Below are positions 9,534-19,065 of a stretch of 64,000 bases of DNA, piece by piece. The stretch's first letter is position 1, and every line of letters begins with the position of its first letter. Below the pieces are notes generated by a model. It saw nothing but the letters and a program-made list of their open reading frames with translations. It was not told where the DNA came from and searched no databases. The stretch spans positions 1-64,000 of the forward strand of contig NZ_CAJGZJ010000002.1 of NCBI RefSeq assembly GCF_904846225.1. Reading direction: 5' to 3'. Origin of the DNA: Psychrobacter immobilis (GTDB taxonomy: Bacteria > Pseudomonadota > Gammaproteobacteria > Pseudomonadales > Moraxellaceae). The translations under genes and the position numbers were made by a program.

Positions 9534-10322
9534 ATGAATATATTGATTACAGGCGCATCGCGTGGTATCGGTCTAGCCACTGCCAAACATCTAGTAGAAA
9601 AAGGGCATAACGTCGGGCTATTTGCTACCAATACGACGACACTTGAGCAGGTCATTAAAGACAAGGCTTTTAAAAAGGCAATCAAACGAAAGCGTGTCAT
9701 AACGGGTCAGCTTGATGTCACTCGGCCTGACTCGTGGGACGACGCCATCAATCTAATGATGGACAATTTTGATGGTATCGATGTCTTGATTAATAATGCT
9801 GGGGTGCTGGTCAGTGGCGCATTGCCAACGACCGATTTGGATGAACAATTGGCTTTAATCGACGTCAATTGTAAAGGTGTGCTGATTGGCTGCCACAAAC
9901 TGGCACATTATTTAGCCGATAGCAAAAACGGTAAAATCATCAATGTCTCCTCCGCTTCTGCCATCTACGGTCAACCCGAAGTTGCGAATTATGCCGCCAG
10001 TAAGTTTTTTGTACGCGGTCTCACTGAAGGCCTGAATATTGAGTATGAGAAACTGGGAATCAAGGTCATCGATGTGATGCCACTTTGGGTCAAATCAGAC
10101 ATGACAGCCGATATTACAGTGACGAGCATCGATCGTTTGGGTATCAATTTGACGGTTAAGGATGTGGCAAAAACTCTCTATAAACTTACCACTCGTCCTA
10201 ATCATAAATTAAAAAGCGTGCATTACACGGTGGGCATGCCAGCAAAAGCTTTTCAGACATTGGCACAAATCACCCCTGACCCGTTAATACGTTGGGTCAA
10301 TACTAAAATTGGTGCCAAGTAA
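9534..10322 (+). CDS. Short-chain dehydrogenase/reductase (SDR)
   Basis: 262 aa from the ATG at 9534 (a TTG nine bases upstream is in frame). Cytoplasmic NAD(P)-dependent oxidoreductase with Rossmann fold. The classical SDR signatures are all there: TGASRGIG at the N-terminus, INNAGV, a serine in NVSSAS and the catalytic YAASK. The C-terminal part (HYTVGMPAKAFQTLAQITPD) resembles SDRs acting on acyl or lipid-like alcohols, but the substrate cannot be named from sequence. It stands alone and converges on the beta-helix gene. Confidence 0.9.
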   Translation: MNILITGASRGIGLATAKHLVEKGHNVGLFATNTTTLEQVIKDKAFKKAIKRKRVITGQLDVTRPDSWDDAINLMMDNFDGIDVLINNAGVLVSGALPTTDLDEQLALIDVNCKGVLIGCHKLAHYLADSKNGKIINVSSASAIYGQPEVANYAASKFFVRGLTEGLNIEYEKLGIKVIDVMPLWVKSDMTADITVTSIDRLGINLTVKDVAKTLYKLTTRPNHKLKSVHYTVGMPAKAFQTLAQITPDPLIRWVNTKIGAK

Positions 10323-10374
10323 ATCTGTACGTTATAGGCTTATAGGCATTAAGCTTATTGCATAATCATCATAA

Positions 10375-11673
10375 TTAAAAAGACGGCTGCTCGATACGAG
10401 TGGCCGTTTTGCTGGCTTCTCGAACCTTAGTGGCTTGCTCTGCTGTTTTATCGAGAAAAGTATTGTCTTTAACCACCGTGCCTTTTATCGCTCCCGCTGT
10501 GCTTTCTTCACGGACTTTAGACCCAATGACGATAGGCGTACCGACCGTTGCTGCAAACTGATTGCCGCTAATAAGCGTGCAGTCATCTTCCACGATAACG
10601 CCTTGATCTACTTGCTCAAAGCGATTATTGATAATCTGATTGTCTTTCGCACTGTCCAAATGATAGCTGGCAAACGGGGTTTCTTTGATCAAATAAGCAC
10701 CGCACTCAAACCCTTTTAAATTACGCGATTGTCTTGATGCGACCCAAACGCCAACGGCCTCCTCTTCAAAAATATTGTTAGCGATAATATTGTCACGACT
10801 CGATTCGGTACGCTTAAAATGATTGCTCTGTGCATCATCATCAGCGTGCTCAAAGCAATTGCGATACAAAAGCACGCTACCAGCGCCATTATGAATAAAA
10901 TGATTGTTCTCAATACGATTGTTGCTTGAAGAATCAACGGCAATGGCTTCGCGATTGGGCTTAAAGGAGCGAAAACCATTGCCCACAAAGACAGAGTTTT
11001 TGATCACATTGTCGCGGCTACCAAATTCTAGATATAGTCCAACCGTACCCGCATTTTGAATGTGTACTTTATCAAAAGTAACACCATGCACATGATCACC
11101 GACGAACATGCCACTATTGATACTGTTACGGCTACTGACATTTATGACTTTGATGTTGCTTGGTGCAAGCGCTCGATTGGCAGCAGGATCGATGAAATCG
11201 CGCGCGTAACGCTGATTGGAATTGCTATATTGGCGAATATTTAGCGCATGACCATAACCATCCACATGACAATTGGCTACGGTAATATCTTTGATAGCGC
11301 TATCTGTCTTGGGTTTCATGGTAATAGCACTCGCCTTCGCGGAATCATCGGCGGTGGTACTGAGCACAGCGCCTTGACAATCAAGCGAGCTATGCGAAGT
11401 CGCTAGCTCAAAACGTATCGACTTGCTGGTCAAATCACAGCCTTGGCTAAGTACACTATGTCCTTTAACGGTAACCGTCTGTTTGGGTGTTAATTCAGCA
11501 CAATTTATTGTCGTCGTGGCTGTCGGTAGCTTAGCGTCAATGATAAGTGGCTGACTTAAATCCACATCGCGACTAGAATCACTATAAGCAACGGGCAAAC
11601 GCTCACAAACCGTTAAGCTCACTAGGCAGCCTAGCAAAGATAAGGAGATAAGTAATTGACGGGTGGTTACCAT
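10375..11673 (-). CDS. Right-handed parallel beta-helix lipoprotein
   Basis: 432 aa. Longer readings from GTG (11736) or ATG (11718) exist, but the ATG at 11673 has AGAAGG at the right distance and starts a clean signal (MVTTRQLLISLSLLGC), so it is preferred. Cys16 in LLGC is a plausible lipobox; Cys23 is an alternative. Residues about 85-420 consist of repeated short strands with Asn ladders (NNRIENNHF, DNIIANNIF, DNQIINNRF), the pattern of pectate-lyase-like PbH1 repeats. Such proteins bind or cut polysaccharides. No lyase signature is identified, so enzymatic activity is open. Confidence 0.78.
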   Translation of the reverse strand: MVTTRQLLISLSLLGCLVSLTVCERLPVAYSDSSRDVDLSQPLIIDAKLPTATTTINCAELTPKQTVTVKGHSVLSQGCDLTSKSIRFELATSHSSLDCQGAVLSTTADDSAKASAITMKPKTDSAIKDITVANCHVDGYGHALNIRQYSNSNQRYARDFIDPAANRALAPSNIKVINVSSRNSINSGMFVGDHVHGVTFDKVHIQNAGTVGLYLEFGSRDNVIKNSVFVGNGFRSFKPNREAIAVDSSSNNRIENNHFIHNGAGSVLLYRNCFEHADDDAQSNHFKRTESSRDNIIANNIFEEEAVGVWVASRQSRNLKGFECGAYLIKETPFASYHLDSAKDNQIINNRFEQVDQGVIVEDDCTLISGNQFAATVGTPIVIGSKVREESTAGAIKGTVVKDNTFLDKTAEQATKVREASKTATRIEQPSF

Positions 11674-11833
11674 AGCAAACCTTCTCAATTTTGTGGCTGC
11701 CTTACATTTTTTTAACATGCTGTGACACCTTACCACTATTAGCAGCCAACATAACGCGTCACACTAGCTGTGATAAATAAATTATGATAAACAAAACGAT
11801 CTATTTCCCATTAATAATAATAAGGAATCCAGC

Positions 11834-12166
11834 ATGGAAAATTCAAAAACCCCATTACCAGAAGAGATGGATCATATTCAAGGCGATACCAATATCAATG
11901 ATAACAGCCAAGAAGTTGATTTAGACAATCCTATGTTACACACGATTGATAATGACGACGTGATCGATAATAGTGTAGGATTTGATAATTCACAAGTCGG
12001 TACGGATGCTACCCAAGGTCTGACGCCCATCCATCGCCAAAATATCGATGAATCACGTGTCGATGAAGTACTGGTTCAAGACAATCTCGATGACAATGAT
12101 TATCCAGATTCTATGGATATTGCAGATAGAGAAGCCGCCGAACGTAGTAATGATGACGATTTTTAA
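11834..12166 (+). CDS. Small acidic, probably disordered protein
   Basis: 110 aa, ATG at 11834 with AAGGA upstream. Dominated by Asp, Glu and Asn, with no cysteine, no signal peptide and no hydrophobic segment, so it is probably cytoplasmic and mostly unfolded. Family not recognised. It has a strong ribosome site and is followed by a terminator shared with hemH, which supports it being a real gene. Confidence 0.7.
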   Translation: MENSKTPLPEEMDHIQGDTNINDNSQEVDLDNPMLHTIDNDDVIDNSVGFDNSQVGTDATQGLTPIHRQNIDESRVDEVLVQDNLDDNDYPDSMDIADREAAERSNDDDF

Positions 12167-12191
12167 ACAAGCTATCTAATATCTAAGTACC

Positions 12192-12231
12192 AAAAATCCC
12201 ACCCGATATCATTCATCGAGCGGGATTTTTT
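12192..12231. terminator. Bidirectional terminator between the acidic-protein gene and hemH
   Basis: AAAAATCCC / GGGATTTTTT arms with an inner CGAT/ATCG pairing. T-runs occur on both strands between convergent genes. Confidence 0.8.
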
Positions 12232-12290
12232 ATGCTGAATAACTTTTTATTTTACAAAAATCTTCTAAAAACAGTGTGGCCAACTATTAT

Positions 12291-13310
12291 CTACGCCCAA
12301 CCATCTAACGTTCCTGCCCAGCCTTTGACCAAAGGCGCGGTCATGGCTTCAAACAAGTCCACATGTGCCTCATCAGCGTTCAATGCTGGAATATAATGAT
12401 ACTCTTGCCCGCCTGCGTTAAGAAAAGTCTCACGATTTTCAATAGCCAGTTCCTCCAAGGTCTCGAGACAATCTGCTGAAAACGCAGGGCTAAGAATTTG
12501 GACTGAACGCACCCCTGATTTGCCCCACTCTTCTAACACCACATCAGTGTAAGGCTTAATCCATTCTTGCTTACCAAAGCGTGATTGGAAGCTGATAATC
12601 CATTCATCTTCGCCCAGTCCTAGCGCTTGTGCCACTTGGGCAGCCGTACATTTGCAACGCTTGGGGTACGGATCGCCTTTATCGGCATATGGCTGCGGTA
12701 TGCCATGAAAGCTGAACATTAATTTTTCAGGTTTGCCATGCTTGGCTTGAAAGCGGCGGATACTATCTGCTAGTGCTTTAATATATAACGGGTGGGCAAA
12801 ATAGTCTTTAACCACGGTAATGTTAGGCAAATTACGCTGATTGAGCGACCATTTGGTAATCGCGTCATAGACCGCGCCTGTTGAGGTGGCAGAATACTGC
12901 GGAAATAATGGCAGCATCACGAAATGGTCAACACCTTCAGCGCGCAATTCATCCATAACCGCAGGCAAGCCGGGATTGCCATAGCTCATCGCCGCATGTA
13001 CAGAAACCCGAAACGGCGCCGCGCTTTCAGCCAAACGTGGTTGCAGCATCTCAACTTGGCGATTAAGAATGTTGCGCATTGGCGAATCTCCATCCCAAAT
13101 ACTGGCATAAGCCTTCGCCACGCGTTTAGGACGACTTGGCAACACAAACAGATTTAGAATAATCGCCCACAAAAACCGTGGAATCTCAATGACACGCGGG
13201 TCTGATAAAAACTGCTTAAGATAACGGCGTACCGCAGGCGCAGTCGGCTCATCAGGTGTACCAAGGTTAACTAATAGGACAGCAATACGTGGAGGCAATT
13301 TAGGTTTCAT
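12291..13310 (-). CDS. hemH: Ferrochelatase
   Basis: 339 aa. Last step of haem synthesis: inserts Fe2+ into protoporphyrin IX. The N-terminus [12 protein letters not shown] is the family hallmark. The metal-site histidine is His202 in SFHGIPQ, and the acidic side of the site is the [14 protein letters not shown] segment. The cysteines CKCTAAQ after the active site and the SFQSRFG motif also match. Slightly longer than E. coli HemH (320). The ATG at 13310 fits the start of the conserved domain, though the ribosome site is weak. Monocistronic, ending at the shared terminator. Confidence 0.97.
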   Translation of the reverse strand: MKPKLPPRIAVLLVNLGTPDEPTAPAVRRYLKQFLSDPRVIEIPRFLWAIILNLFVLPSRPKRVAKAYASIWDGDSPMRNILNRQVEMLQPRLAESAAPFRVSVHAAMSYGNPGLPAVMDELRAEGVDHFVMLPLFPQYSATSTGAVYDAITKWSLNQRNLPNITVVKDYFAHPLYIKALADSIRRFQAKHGKPEKLMFSFHGIPQPYADKGDPYPKRCKCTAAQVAQALGLGEDEWIISFQSRFGKQEWIKPYTDVVLEEWGKSGVRSVQILSPAFSADCLETLEELAIENRETFLNAGGQEYHYIPALNADEAHVDLFEAMTAPLVKGWAGTLDGWA

Positions 13311-13723
13311 AGCAGCACTATTTGATTATTAGGTGAATTAGAAAAAAGACTAGATGATCGCGAAAATTAGCAAATGACATATTATCCAGACATATCTCAT
13401 TATTAAGACATGGTTGAATTAACACTTTGTTAGTGTAGCATTTTATCCATTCATAACGCAGGGTAAAAGCGCCCTTATATCATTTGATATTCAATCACTG
13501 CCTTTCTATTATCCATCTACTATGCCGCCATTATCAAACTAAGCTCGAAAGACTGCGCGTGAAGGTTGTACTCATATGCGCATCGCCATACAATAGGCAG
13601 GCTCATTGTCATAAAAACAATGTCAGCAAGAATATAGTGTAGGTAAAAGTCATGTCGGCAAAGCAGTCTGTCGACATATTGCCATTTTTATTTTATTGAT
13701 GATTGTTGTCTTGCGAGGTAGCT
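13311..13723. other. Divergent hemH-metX intergenic region, 413 bases
   Basis: Must hold both promoters. I see no SAM-riboswitch-like architecture and no clear operator. A short out-of-frame ATG reading at 13699 stops quickly and is not called. Confidence 0.4.
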
Positions 13724-15229
13724 TTGAACGCACGCCCTGATAATACCAGTGACCGACTCCCCAAAGATAAGTCCGATTCGACTAGCCCAGTTGATTCGGT
13801 AGGCTCAGTGGGAATTGTCACGCCCGAGATTTTTCATTTTGCTGAGCCATTAACCTTGGAGTGCAACCGTACGCTGCCCTCGTTCGATCTCATCATCGAA
13901 ACCTATGGCACGCCCAATAGCGACAAGTCAAATGCCGTACTTATTTGTCACGCCTTATCAGGCAACCATCACGCGGCAGGTTTTCATAGTGCCGATGACA
14001 AGAAGGCCGGCTGGTGGGACAATATGATTGGCCCTAATAAAGCCATCGATACCAATCGATTTTATGTGGTTTGTGTCAACAATATCGGTAGCTGCTTTGG
14101 TTCTACAGGTCCAACAACGATTAATCCCGACAGTGCTAACTCAAACGATACTAGCTCAAACGATGCCAATTTAAACGATAAAGGCGAACCCCAAGTATAT
14201 GGTCCTGACTTTCCGTTGGTTACCATCAAAGACTGGGTAAAAACTCAAGCCATTCTCTCAGACCGCCTTGGTATTGACGTGTGGCACGCTGTCGTCGGCG
14301 GCTCGATGGGCGGTATGCAGGCATTACAATGGTCAGTTGATTATCCAGACAGGCTAAAGCGCTGTGTGGTCATTGCTAGTACGCCTAAGCTATCTGCCCA
14401 AAACATTGCGTTCAATGAAGTCGCGCGTCAGTCGATTCTCTCTGATCCTGACTTTAAAGATGGACGCTACTTACAAGCAGGCACCTACCCTCGTCGCGGT
14501 CTTATCTTAGCGCGGATGGTTGGCCATATCACGTATTTGACCGATGATGCGATGAAAGCCAAATTTGGCCGTGATTTAAAATCTGGCAAGTTTATGTATG
14601 GCTACGATGCCGAATTCCAAGTCGAGAGCTACCTACGCTATCAAGGTGAACGCTTTAGCGAAAACTTCGACGCCAATACGTATCTGCTGATGACCAAAGC
14701 GCTAGACTATTTTGATCCGACACGTGATTATTCATCCGCAATAAAAATAGAGTCCGAAGAATCATTGGTGCAACTTGAGCACTCAATCAGCGCCTCAATT
14801 GAAACTGCCAAAACAGCTTCTGAGATTGACTTAGAAGACCATGCTTTAGAAGATAATGTTTTAGAAGACAATGTTTTAGAAGACAATGCAGCCACTATAA
14901 GTGATAACGAACATAATCGTCAGCAAGAACTTACGGCGCTAAAAGCAGCTTTTGACCATACACAATGCCAATATTTGGTGGTGTCATTTACCACTGATTG
15001 GCGTTTCGCTCCAGAGCGCTCACAAGAAATTGTCAATGCGTTAATGGCCACGGGCAAGCCTGTTAACTACATCAATGTCGATGCGCCACATGGTCATGAC
15101 TCTTTCTTATTTGATATTCCGCGTTATATGGGCGCCGTCAAAGGCTTTTTAACCGCGCCATTTATTACTGATAGCTTGCCAAAAAGCAGACCTCACAACA
15201 GCCATCAAAAAACAGGAACCTGCTCATGA
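13724..15229 (+). CDS. metX: Homoserine O-acyltransferase (MetX)
   Basis: 501 aa from the TTG at 13724, which has GAGGT just upstream; TTG at 13703 is in frame but has no ribosome site. Alpha/beta-hydrolase that activates homoserine with acetyl- or succinyl-CoA for methionine synthesis; the donor cannot be settled by eye. Catalytic triad: Ser194 in GGSMGGMQ, Asp425 in TTDWRF, His458 in HGHDSF. About 100 residues longer than usual because of two polar inserts, near residues 137-155 (three xxND units) and 345-400 (four LEDNV-like units), each built from 15-bp tandem repeats. The stop overlaps the metW start as ATGA. Confidence 0.95.
   Translation: MNARPDNTSDRLPKDKSDSTSPVDSVGSVGIVTPEIFHFAEPLTLECNRTLPSFDLIIETYGTPNSDKSNAVLICHALSGNHHAAGFHSADDKKAGWWDNMIGPNKAIDTNRFYVVCVNNIGSCFGSTGPTTINPDSANSNDTSSNDANLNDKGEPQVYGPDFPLVTIKDWVKTQAILSDRLGIDVWHAVVGGSMGGMQALQWSVDYPDRLKRCVVIASTPKLSAQNIAFNEVARQSILSDPDFKDGRYLQAGTYPRRGLILARMVGHITYLTDDAMKAKFGRDLKSGKFMYGYDAEFQVESYLRYQGERFSENFDANTYLLMTKALDYFDPTRDYSSAIKIESEESLVQLEHSISASIETAKTASEIDLEDHALEDNVLEDNVLEDNAATISDNEHNRQQELTALKAAFDHTQCQYLVVSFTTDWRFAPERSQEIVNALMATGKPVNYINVDAPHGHDSFLFDIPRYMGAVKGFLTAPFITDSLPKSRPHNSHQKTGTCS
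14138..14182 (+). repeat. 15-bp tandem repeat inside metX, 3 copies
   Basis: Units at 14138-14152, 14153-14167 and 14168-14182 encode [10 protein letters not shown] and NLNDK. In frame; they create an insert in the MetX core. Confidence 0.85.
14831..14890 (+). repeat. 15-bp tandem repeat inside metX, 4 copies
   Basis: Unit ttagaagacaatgtt and close variants, encoding [15 protein letters not shown] and LEDNA. In frame within the acidic insert before the catalytic Asp. Confidence 0.95.
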
Positions 15230-15840
15230 GAATGGATCATCAATTGGCTGAGCGCTGGATTGCCCCGCAGTCACATGTGCTGGATTTGGGCTGCGGCAAT
15301 GGCGAGCTGCTCGCGCATTTGCAACAGAATCGCGGCGTGACGGGCTACGGACTTGAGATTGATGAAGAAAAAATCAATGATGGCATTGCTAAAGGTTTGT
15401 CTATTATTGAACAAGATCTCAATGACGGTCTAGCGCGTTTCGCGGACAATAGCTTTGACACCGTCGTCATGGCTCGTGCGCTACAAGCAGTAAAAGCACC
15501 TGATGTGCTATTGCTCGATATGCTACGAGTGGCTCGCGAGGCTGTTATTACCTTTCCGAATTTTGCGCACTGGCAAAACCGTCTGCATTTGGGACTAAAA
15601 GGCATGATGCCCGTCTCAGAAGCCCTGCCTTATGAATGGTATAACACGCCAAACATTCATCTATGTACGTTTAAGGATTTTGAGCAGCTGTGCGCAAAGC
15701 ATGATATTCATATCATCAATCGCTTTGCTGTTAGTGATTCTGAAAAAGGTCATACTCCGCTCATGAAAACCTTGATACGACAAGCGCCTAACCTATTGGC
15801 AGATGTCGCTATTTATCGCGTCACCAAACGGAAATCATAA
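15226..15840 (+). CDS. metW: Methionine biosynthesis protein MetW
   Basis: 204 aa. Class I SAM-dependent methyltransferase fold with the SAM loop [12 protein letters not shown] near residues 18-29. The family is almost always next to metX and is thought to support or regulate homoserine acylation; its own reaction is unclear. The start at 15226 overlaps the metX stop as ATGA, so the pair is translationally coupled. AGGA lies upstream of the ATG. Length is normal for the family. Confidence 0.95.
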   Translation: MRMDHQLAERWIAPQSHVLDLGCGNGELLAHLQQNRGVTGYGLEIDEEKINDGIAKGLSIIEQDLNDGLARFADNSFDTVVMARALQAVKAPDVLLLDMLRVAREAVITFPNFAHWQNRLHLGLKGMMPVSEALPYEWYNTPNIHLCTFKDFEQLCAKHDIHIINRFAVSDSEKGHTPLMKTLIRQAPNLLADVAIYRVTKRKS

Positions 15841-16254
15841 TAATAGTCGGTTTTGGCTAATATGTACTAAAAGTAAAACTGAGGTTAATAGGTAACCATG
15901 ACATTAGTAAATACAACTTTTAACCTTAACAAAGGTTTGTTTTATTATTACAATTAAGTAACTCTATGATTTTGTTGAGGTCAATGAGGTATAGATAAGA
16001 ATTGAATCGTGTAATTAGTATTTGAGTTTCGTAAGTTTGGGTGTTAAGCTAGCGAAATAGTGTCGACCGCACACCTATGACAATCATTTATCGATTCAAT
16101 TAGGATCAATGGCAACACTACAACGATTAATTATATTGCTAATAATTAGGTAAGTTGGTATTGCAAGATTTCACCTAATTGTTATTACCGCCTAAGCTAA
16201 TTTAGCGGTACAACTTTTTCTTTTGCTTATTAACTGCTTAATTTTGGAGCTGCT
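15841..16254 (+). other. Intergenic metW to Sel1 gene, 414 bases
   Basis: Holds a weak terminator-like hairpin just after metW, an 8-bp inverted repeat AATTAGGT (16144-16151) / ACCTAATT (16173-16180), and a small CCGC/GCGG hairpin at 16188-16208. A 19-codon ATG reading at 15898 is too weak to call. Confidence 0.45.
15920..15946 (+). terminator. Possible weak terminator of metX-metW
   Basis: AACCTT / AAGGTT stem (15922-15937) with a 4-base loop, followed by a T-rich but interrupted tract. Confidence 0.35.
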
Positions 16255-16836
16255 ATGAAATTATTAAAAGCTGCGTTGTTTACCGCGTTATTTTCTTGTG
16301 CCGGTATTGCAAACGCTGAGTTAATATCAAACGTGCCACTTGATACCTCACGTTTTGAGCTAATGCCAGTCAGTGAGCTGTCTGCCAGCGCTGCCCAAGG
16401 TAACGATCACGCTCAGTTTTATTTGGCTAAACGCTTACAAAAAGGCCAAGGTATTGCCCAAAATACTCAGCAAGCGATCCAGTGGTACACCAAAGCAGCA
16501 AATCAAGGCGTTGCCCCTGCTCAGTTGAACCTTGCCATCATGTACTTGCGCGGTGAAGGTGTAAAACCGAACCTACAACAAGCCCGTGTTTGGTTAGAAA
16601 AAGCCGCCATGCGTGGCGACAACCGTGCCAGCTACACGCTTGCATTGTTAGATGAAAAGCAGAAAAATCTTGTTGATGCTTATAAATGGTACGACTTGGC
16701 TGCCCGTGATGGTATGTTAGACGAAAAAGTCCGTAACAAAGCACGCGGCAAAATTGGTCAGTTGGCATTGAACTTATCAAGCGCCGATATCGCCAGTGCT
16801 CGTAGCAAAGCGGATACTTGGTTTCAGAGTAAATAA
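16255..16836 (+). CDS. Exported Sel1-repeat protein
   Basis: 193 aa, ATG at 16255 with GGAG upstream. A cleavable signal peptide ends near residue 22 (GIANA-EL). The mature protein carries about three Sel1-like TPR repeats (QFYLAKRLQKGQGI, AQLNLAIMYLRGEGV, ASYTLALLDEK), an alpha-solenoid scaffold for protein contacts. Location is probably the periplasm. Partner unknown; the gene is monocistronic with its own terminator. Confidence 0.88.
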   Translation: MKLLKAALFTALFSCAGIANAELISNVPLDTSRFELMPVSELSASAAQGNDHAQFYLAKRLQKGQGIAQNTQQAIQWYTKAANQGVAPAQLNLAIMYLRGEGVKPNLQQARVWLEKAAMRGDNRASYTLALLDEKQKNLVDAYKWYDLAARDGMLDEKVRNKARGKIGQLALNLSSADIASARSKADTWFQSK

Positions 16837-17177
16837 ATTTAGCAACATATAACTTTATTTTAAAAATAAAAATCCAGCCTTTGCGCTGGATTTTTTGTGT
16901 TTAAAAAAATTTCGACTTTTAATGAGCTACTAGTAAGTGTTATAGCGATTCACCGTGAATAAACGTCTAAAAGACATAATCATTAAGATAATATTATTTA
17001 ATAAGCAATCCACATCCATGTCTTTAACGATGTTATCCGTTATTAAGTAATTCAAAATCCTTCTAAAATTTGCTACACTATGCGCGCATTGATCAATTCC
17101 ACAATTGCGCCAATGTTATTTTATTAAAAACTTAACTTATTGCACTAGGTTTGCGACCTAGCCAGCAGGAGAAAAAT
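16837..17177 (+). other. Intergenic Sel1 gene to trhO, 341 bases
   Basis: Terminator at the left end, then AT-rich sequence leading to the trhO ribosome site AGGAG. No further gene or structure stands out. Confidence 0.45.
16866..16897 (+). terminator. Rho-independent terminator of the Sel1 gene
   Basis: AAAATCCAGC / GCTGGATTTTTT stem with a small CTTTGC loop and a T-run. Confidence 0.88.
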
Positions 17178-18242
17178 ATGAGCACCGCCCAAGATAGCAA
17201 TAACCCTCTAACCGACAGCAAGTCAGCTCCCGTTTACGACAGCATTATTAACAATATCGTCGTTGCCGCTCTGTATAAATTCACGCGCTTTGCTGACTTT
17301 GAGCAATATCGCGCACCAATTTTAAATAATATGCTCGAGCATGATGTTAAAGGCACTTTATTGATTGCCGCTGAAGGTATCAATGGAACCATTTCTGGCA
17401 CACGTCAAGGAGTTGATAACGTCCTTGAATATTTGCGCAGTATCGAAGCGATTGGCAGCTTTACCTTCAAAGAGTCTTATACCGATGCCCAGCCCTTTTA
17501 TCGCACTAAGGTGAAGCTAAAAAAAGAAATCGTTACCATGGGTGTAGAAAATATCGACCCATTACAATCGGTCGGTCGCTATGTAAAACCAAGTGATTGG
17601 AATGCGTTAATTTCAGACCCTGACGTGATCCTCATTGATACGCGAAACGATTATGAAGTAAAAATCGGTACGTTCCAAAATGCGGTCAATCCAAATACGG
17701 AAACTTTCCGTGAGTTTCCAGAATACGTGGCAAAAGAGCTAGACCCAGCTAAGCATAAAAAAGTCGCCATGTTCTGTACCGGTGGCATTCGCTGTGAAAA
17801 ATCTACCGCCTATATGCGCGAGCAAGGATTTGAAGAGGTCTATCACTTAGAAGGTGGTATCTTGAAGTATCTAGAAGAAATCCCCGCTAGTGACTCTATG
17901 TGGCAAGGCGATTGCTTTGTTTTTGACAACCGCGTATCGGTCAATCACAACTTAGAAAAAGGCAGTTATGAGCAGTGTTTTGCGTGCCGTATGCCGATCA
18001 CTGCCGATGACATGCAAAGCCCTAGCTATATCAAAGGCGAGTCTTGCCCACACTGTATCGATAAGGCCACCGACGAGCAAAAAGCACGTTTCCGTGAGCG
18101 TGAGCATCAAATGCAGTTAGCCGCAAAACGTGGCGAAGCTCATATCGGTAGCGATGTCATGGACGTCATAGAAAAACGCAAAGCGGCAAAGACCGAAGCA
18201 CATCGTCAAGCTGAGGCTGATAATAAAGCCAAATTGGGATAA
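17178..18242 (+). CDS. trhO: tRNA uridine(34) hydroxylase (rhodanese-type, UPF0176)
   Basis: 354 aa from the ATG at 17178, preceded by AGGAG; an in-frame TTG at 17151 is less likely. TrhO makes 5-hydroxyuridine at tRNA position 34 using oxygen. The N-terminal acylphosphatase-like domain (about 20-125) is followed by a rhodanese domain (about 135-235) with the active Cys200 in [13 protein letters not shown]-terminal segment has paired cysteines (CFACRMP and CPHCID) that may bind zinc. Monocistronic with a strong terminator. Confidence 0.93.
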   Translation: MSTAQDSNNPLTDSKSAPVYDSIINNIVVAALYKFTRFADFEQYRAPILNNMLEHDVKGTLLIAAEGINGTISGTRQGVDNVLEYLRSIEAIGSFTFKESYTDAQPFYRTKVKLKKEIVTMGVENIDPLQSVGRYVKPSDWNALISDPDVILIDTRNDYEVKIGTFQNAVNPNTETFREFPEYVAKELDPAKHKKVAMFCTGGIRCEKSTAYMREQGFEEVYHLEGGILKYLEEIPASDSMWQGDCFVFDNRVSVNHNLEKGSYEQCFACRMPITADDMQSPSYIKGESCPHCIDKATDEQKARFREREHQMQLAAKRGEAHIGSDVMDVIEKRKAAKTEAHRQAEADNKAKLG

Positions 18243-18261
18243 ATTGACAAGTAATAGAATC

Positions 18262-18305
18262 AAAAAGAAAGCGCCGATCAATATTTGATAGGCGCTTTCT
18301 TTTTT
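18262..18305 (+). terminator. Rho-independent terminator of trhO
   Basis: AAAGAAAGCGCC / GGCGCTTTCTTTTTT stem with a 15-base loop. Confidence 0.85.
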
Positions 18306-18328
18306 AACTTATAACTACTTAATGCAGT

Positions 18329-18760
18329 TTAGCTACCGCGATAAGTACTATAGCCATATGGTGATAAAGTGATTGGCACATGGAAATGATTTTTGCCTTC
18401 GATATTGAAGTTAACTTCAACATAAGGGTAGAATGATTTTAGACCTTGCTCACGGAAATACGGAGTGGTTTCAAAGATAAGTTTATAAGTACCTTTGTGA
18501 TCGACGCCAGCTTCATTCGGTAAGAAGTTACCGATACGACCCTTGTCATCAGTCTTTTCAGTATCAAGTAACTTCCAGCTACCTGTTTTGTCTTGCATCA
18601 TCAATCTTACATTGACGTTTGGCGCAGGCTTACCCGTACTAATATCTAAAATATGACTAGATAACTGATAGCTCTCTTGATCGACTGCTGCATAGCTGGC
18701 TGTTGCGGTCATGGCTAATACGCCACTCAAAGCAGCAGCTTTTATGATTGTAGCTTTCAT
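18329..18760 (-). CDS. Periplasmic 5-hydroxyisourate hydrolase-like (transthyretin-related) protein
   Basis: 143 aa, ATG at 18760 with AAGGTG upstream. A signal peptide (cleavage near ASYA-AV) directs it to the periplasm. The mature part is a transthyretin-like fold of normal HIUase length, with the three signature elements: SSHILD near the N-terminus, an internal GRIGNF segment, and the C-terminal HFHVPITLSPYGYSTYRGS. HIUase hydrolyses 5-hydroxyisourate in urate breakdown. No other purine-degradation gene is nearby, so the physiological role here is open. Confidence 0.88.
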   Translation of the reverse strand: MKATIIKAAALSGVLAMTATASYAAVDQESYQLSSHILDISTGKPAPNVNVRLMMQDKTGSWKLLDTEKTDDKGRIGNFLPNEAGVDHKGTYKLIFETTPYFREQGLKSFYPYVEVNFNIEGKNHFHVPITLSPYGYSTYRGS

Positions 18761-19065
18761 AAAACACCTTTTTTAATTGTTGATGAAGGTTTGATTGAAT
18801 TATTAATAAATAAGTAGTAAATAATTATTACTAATAAGAATTTAGTATATATTGCCAATCGAACCCCATAATGAAGTAAACGTTAAAATTTATAAAAACG
18901 CGTATAGAATACGTAGATAACGTAATATAAAAGCCACAAAATTATAACCAAAAAAACAGTTAAAAATGTCCATAAAAAAGCAGACAACGCTGGGCGTCAT
19001 CTGCTATTGCTATTGTATCTAATCGATCTTTATCGTCTTAAAAATCGGTTATTTATATTGATTCT
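18761..19065 (-). other. Intergenic serA to HIUase gene, 305 bases
   Basis: Holds the serA terminator and, nearer 18760, the AT-rich presumed promoter of the HIUase-like gene. Nothing else seen. Confidence 0.45.
18974..19004 (-). terminator. Rho-independent terminator of serA
   Basis: On the minus strand: GCAGATGACGC / GCGTTGTCTGC with a CCA loop, then six T. Confidence 0.88.

Noticed and set aside
13311-13723. SAM riboswitch before metX
   Set aside because: No recognisable conserved stem arrangement or attenuator; nothing beyond an AT-rich region.
15898-15957. 19-codon ATG frame after metW
   Set aside because: It coincides with the weak terminator hairpin and has no support as a peptide.
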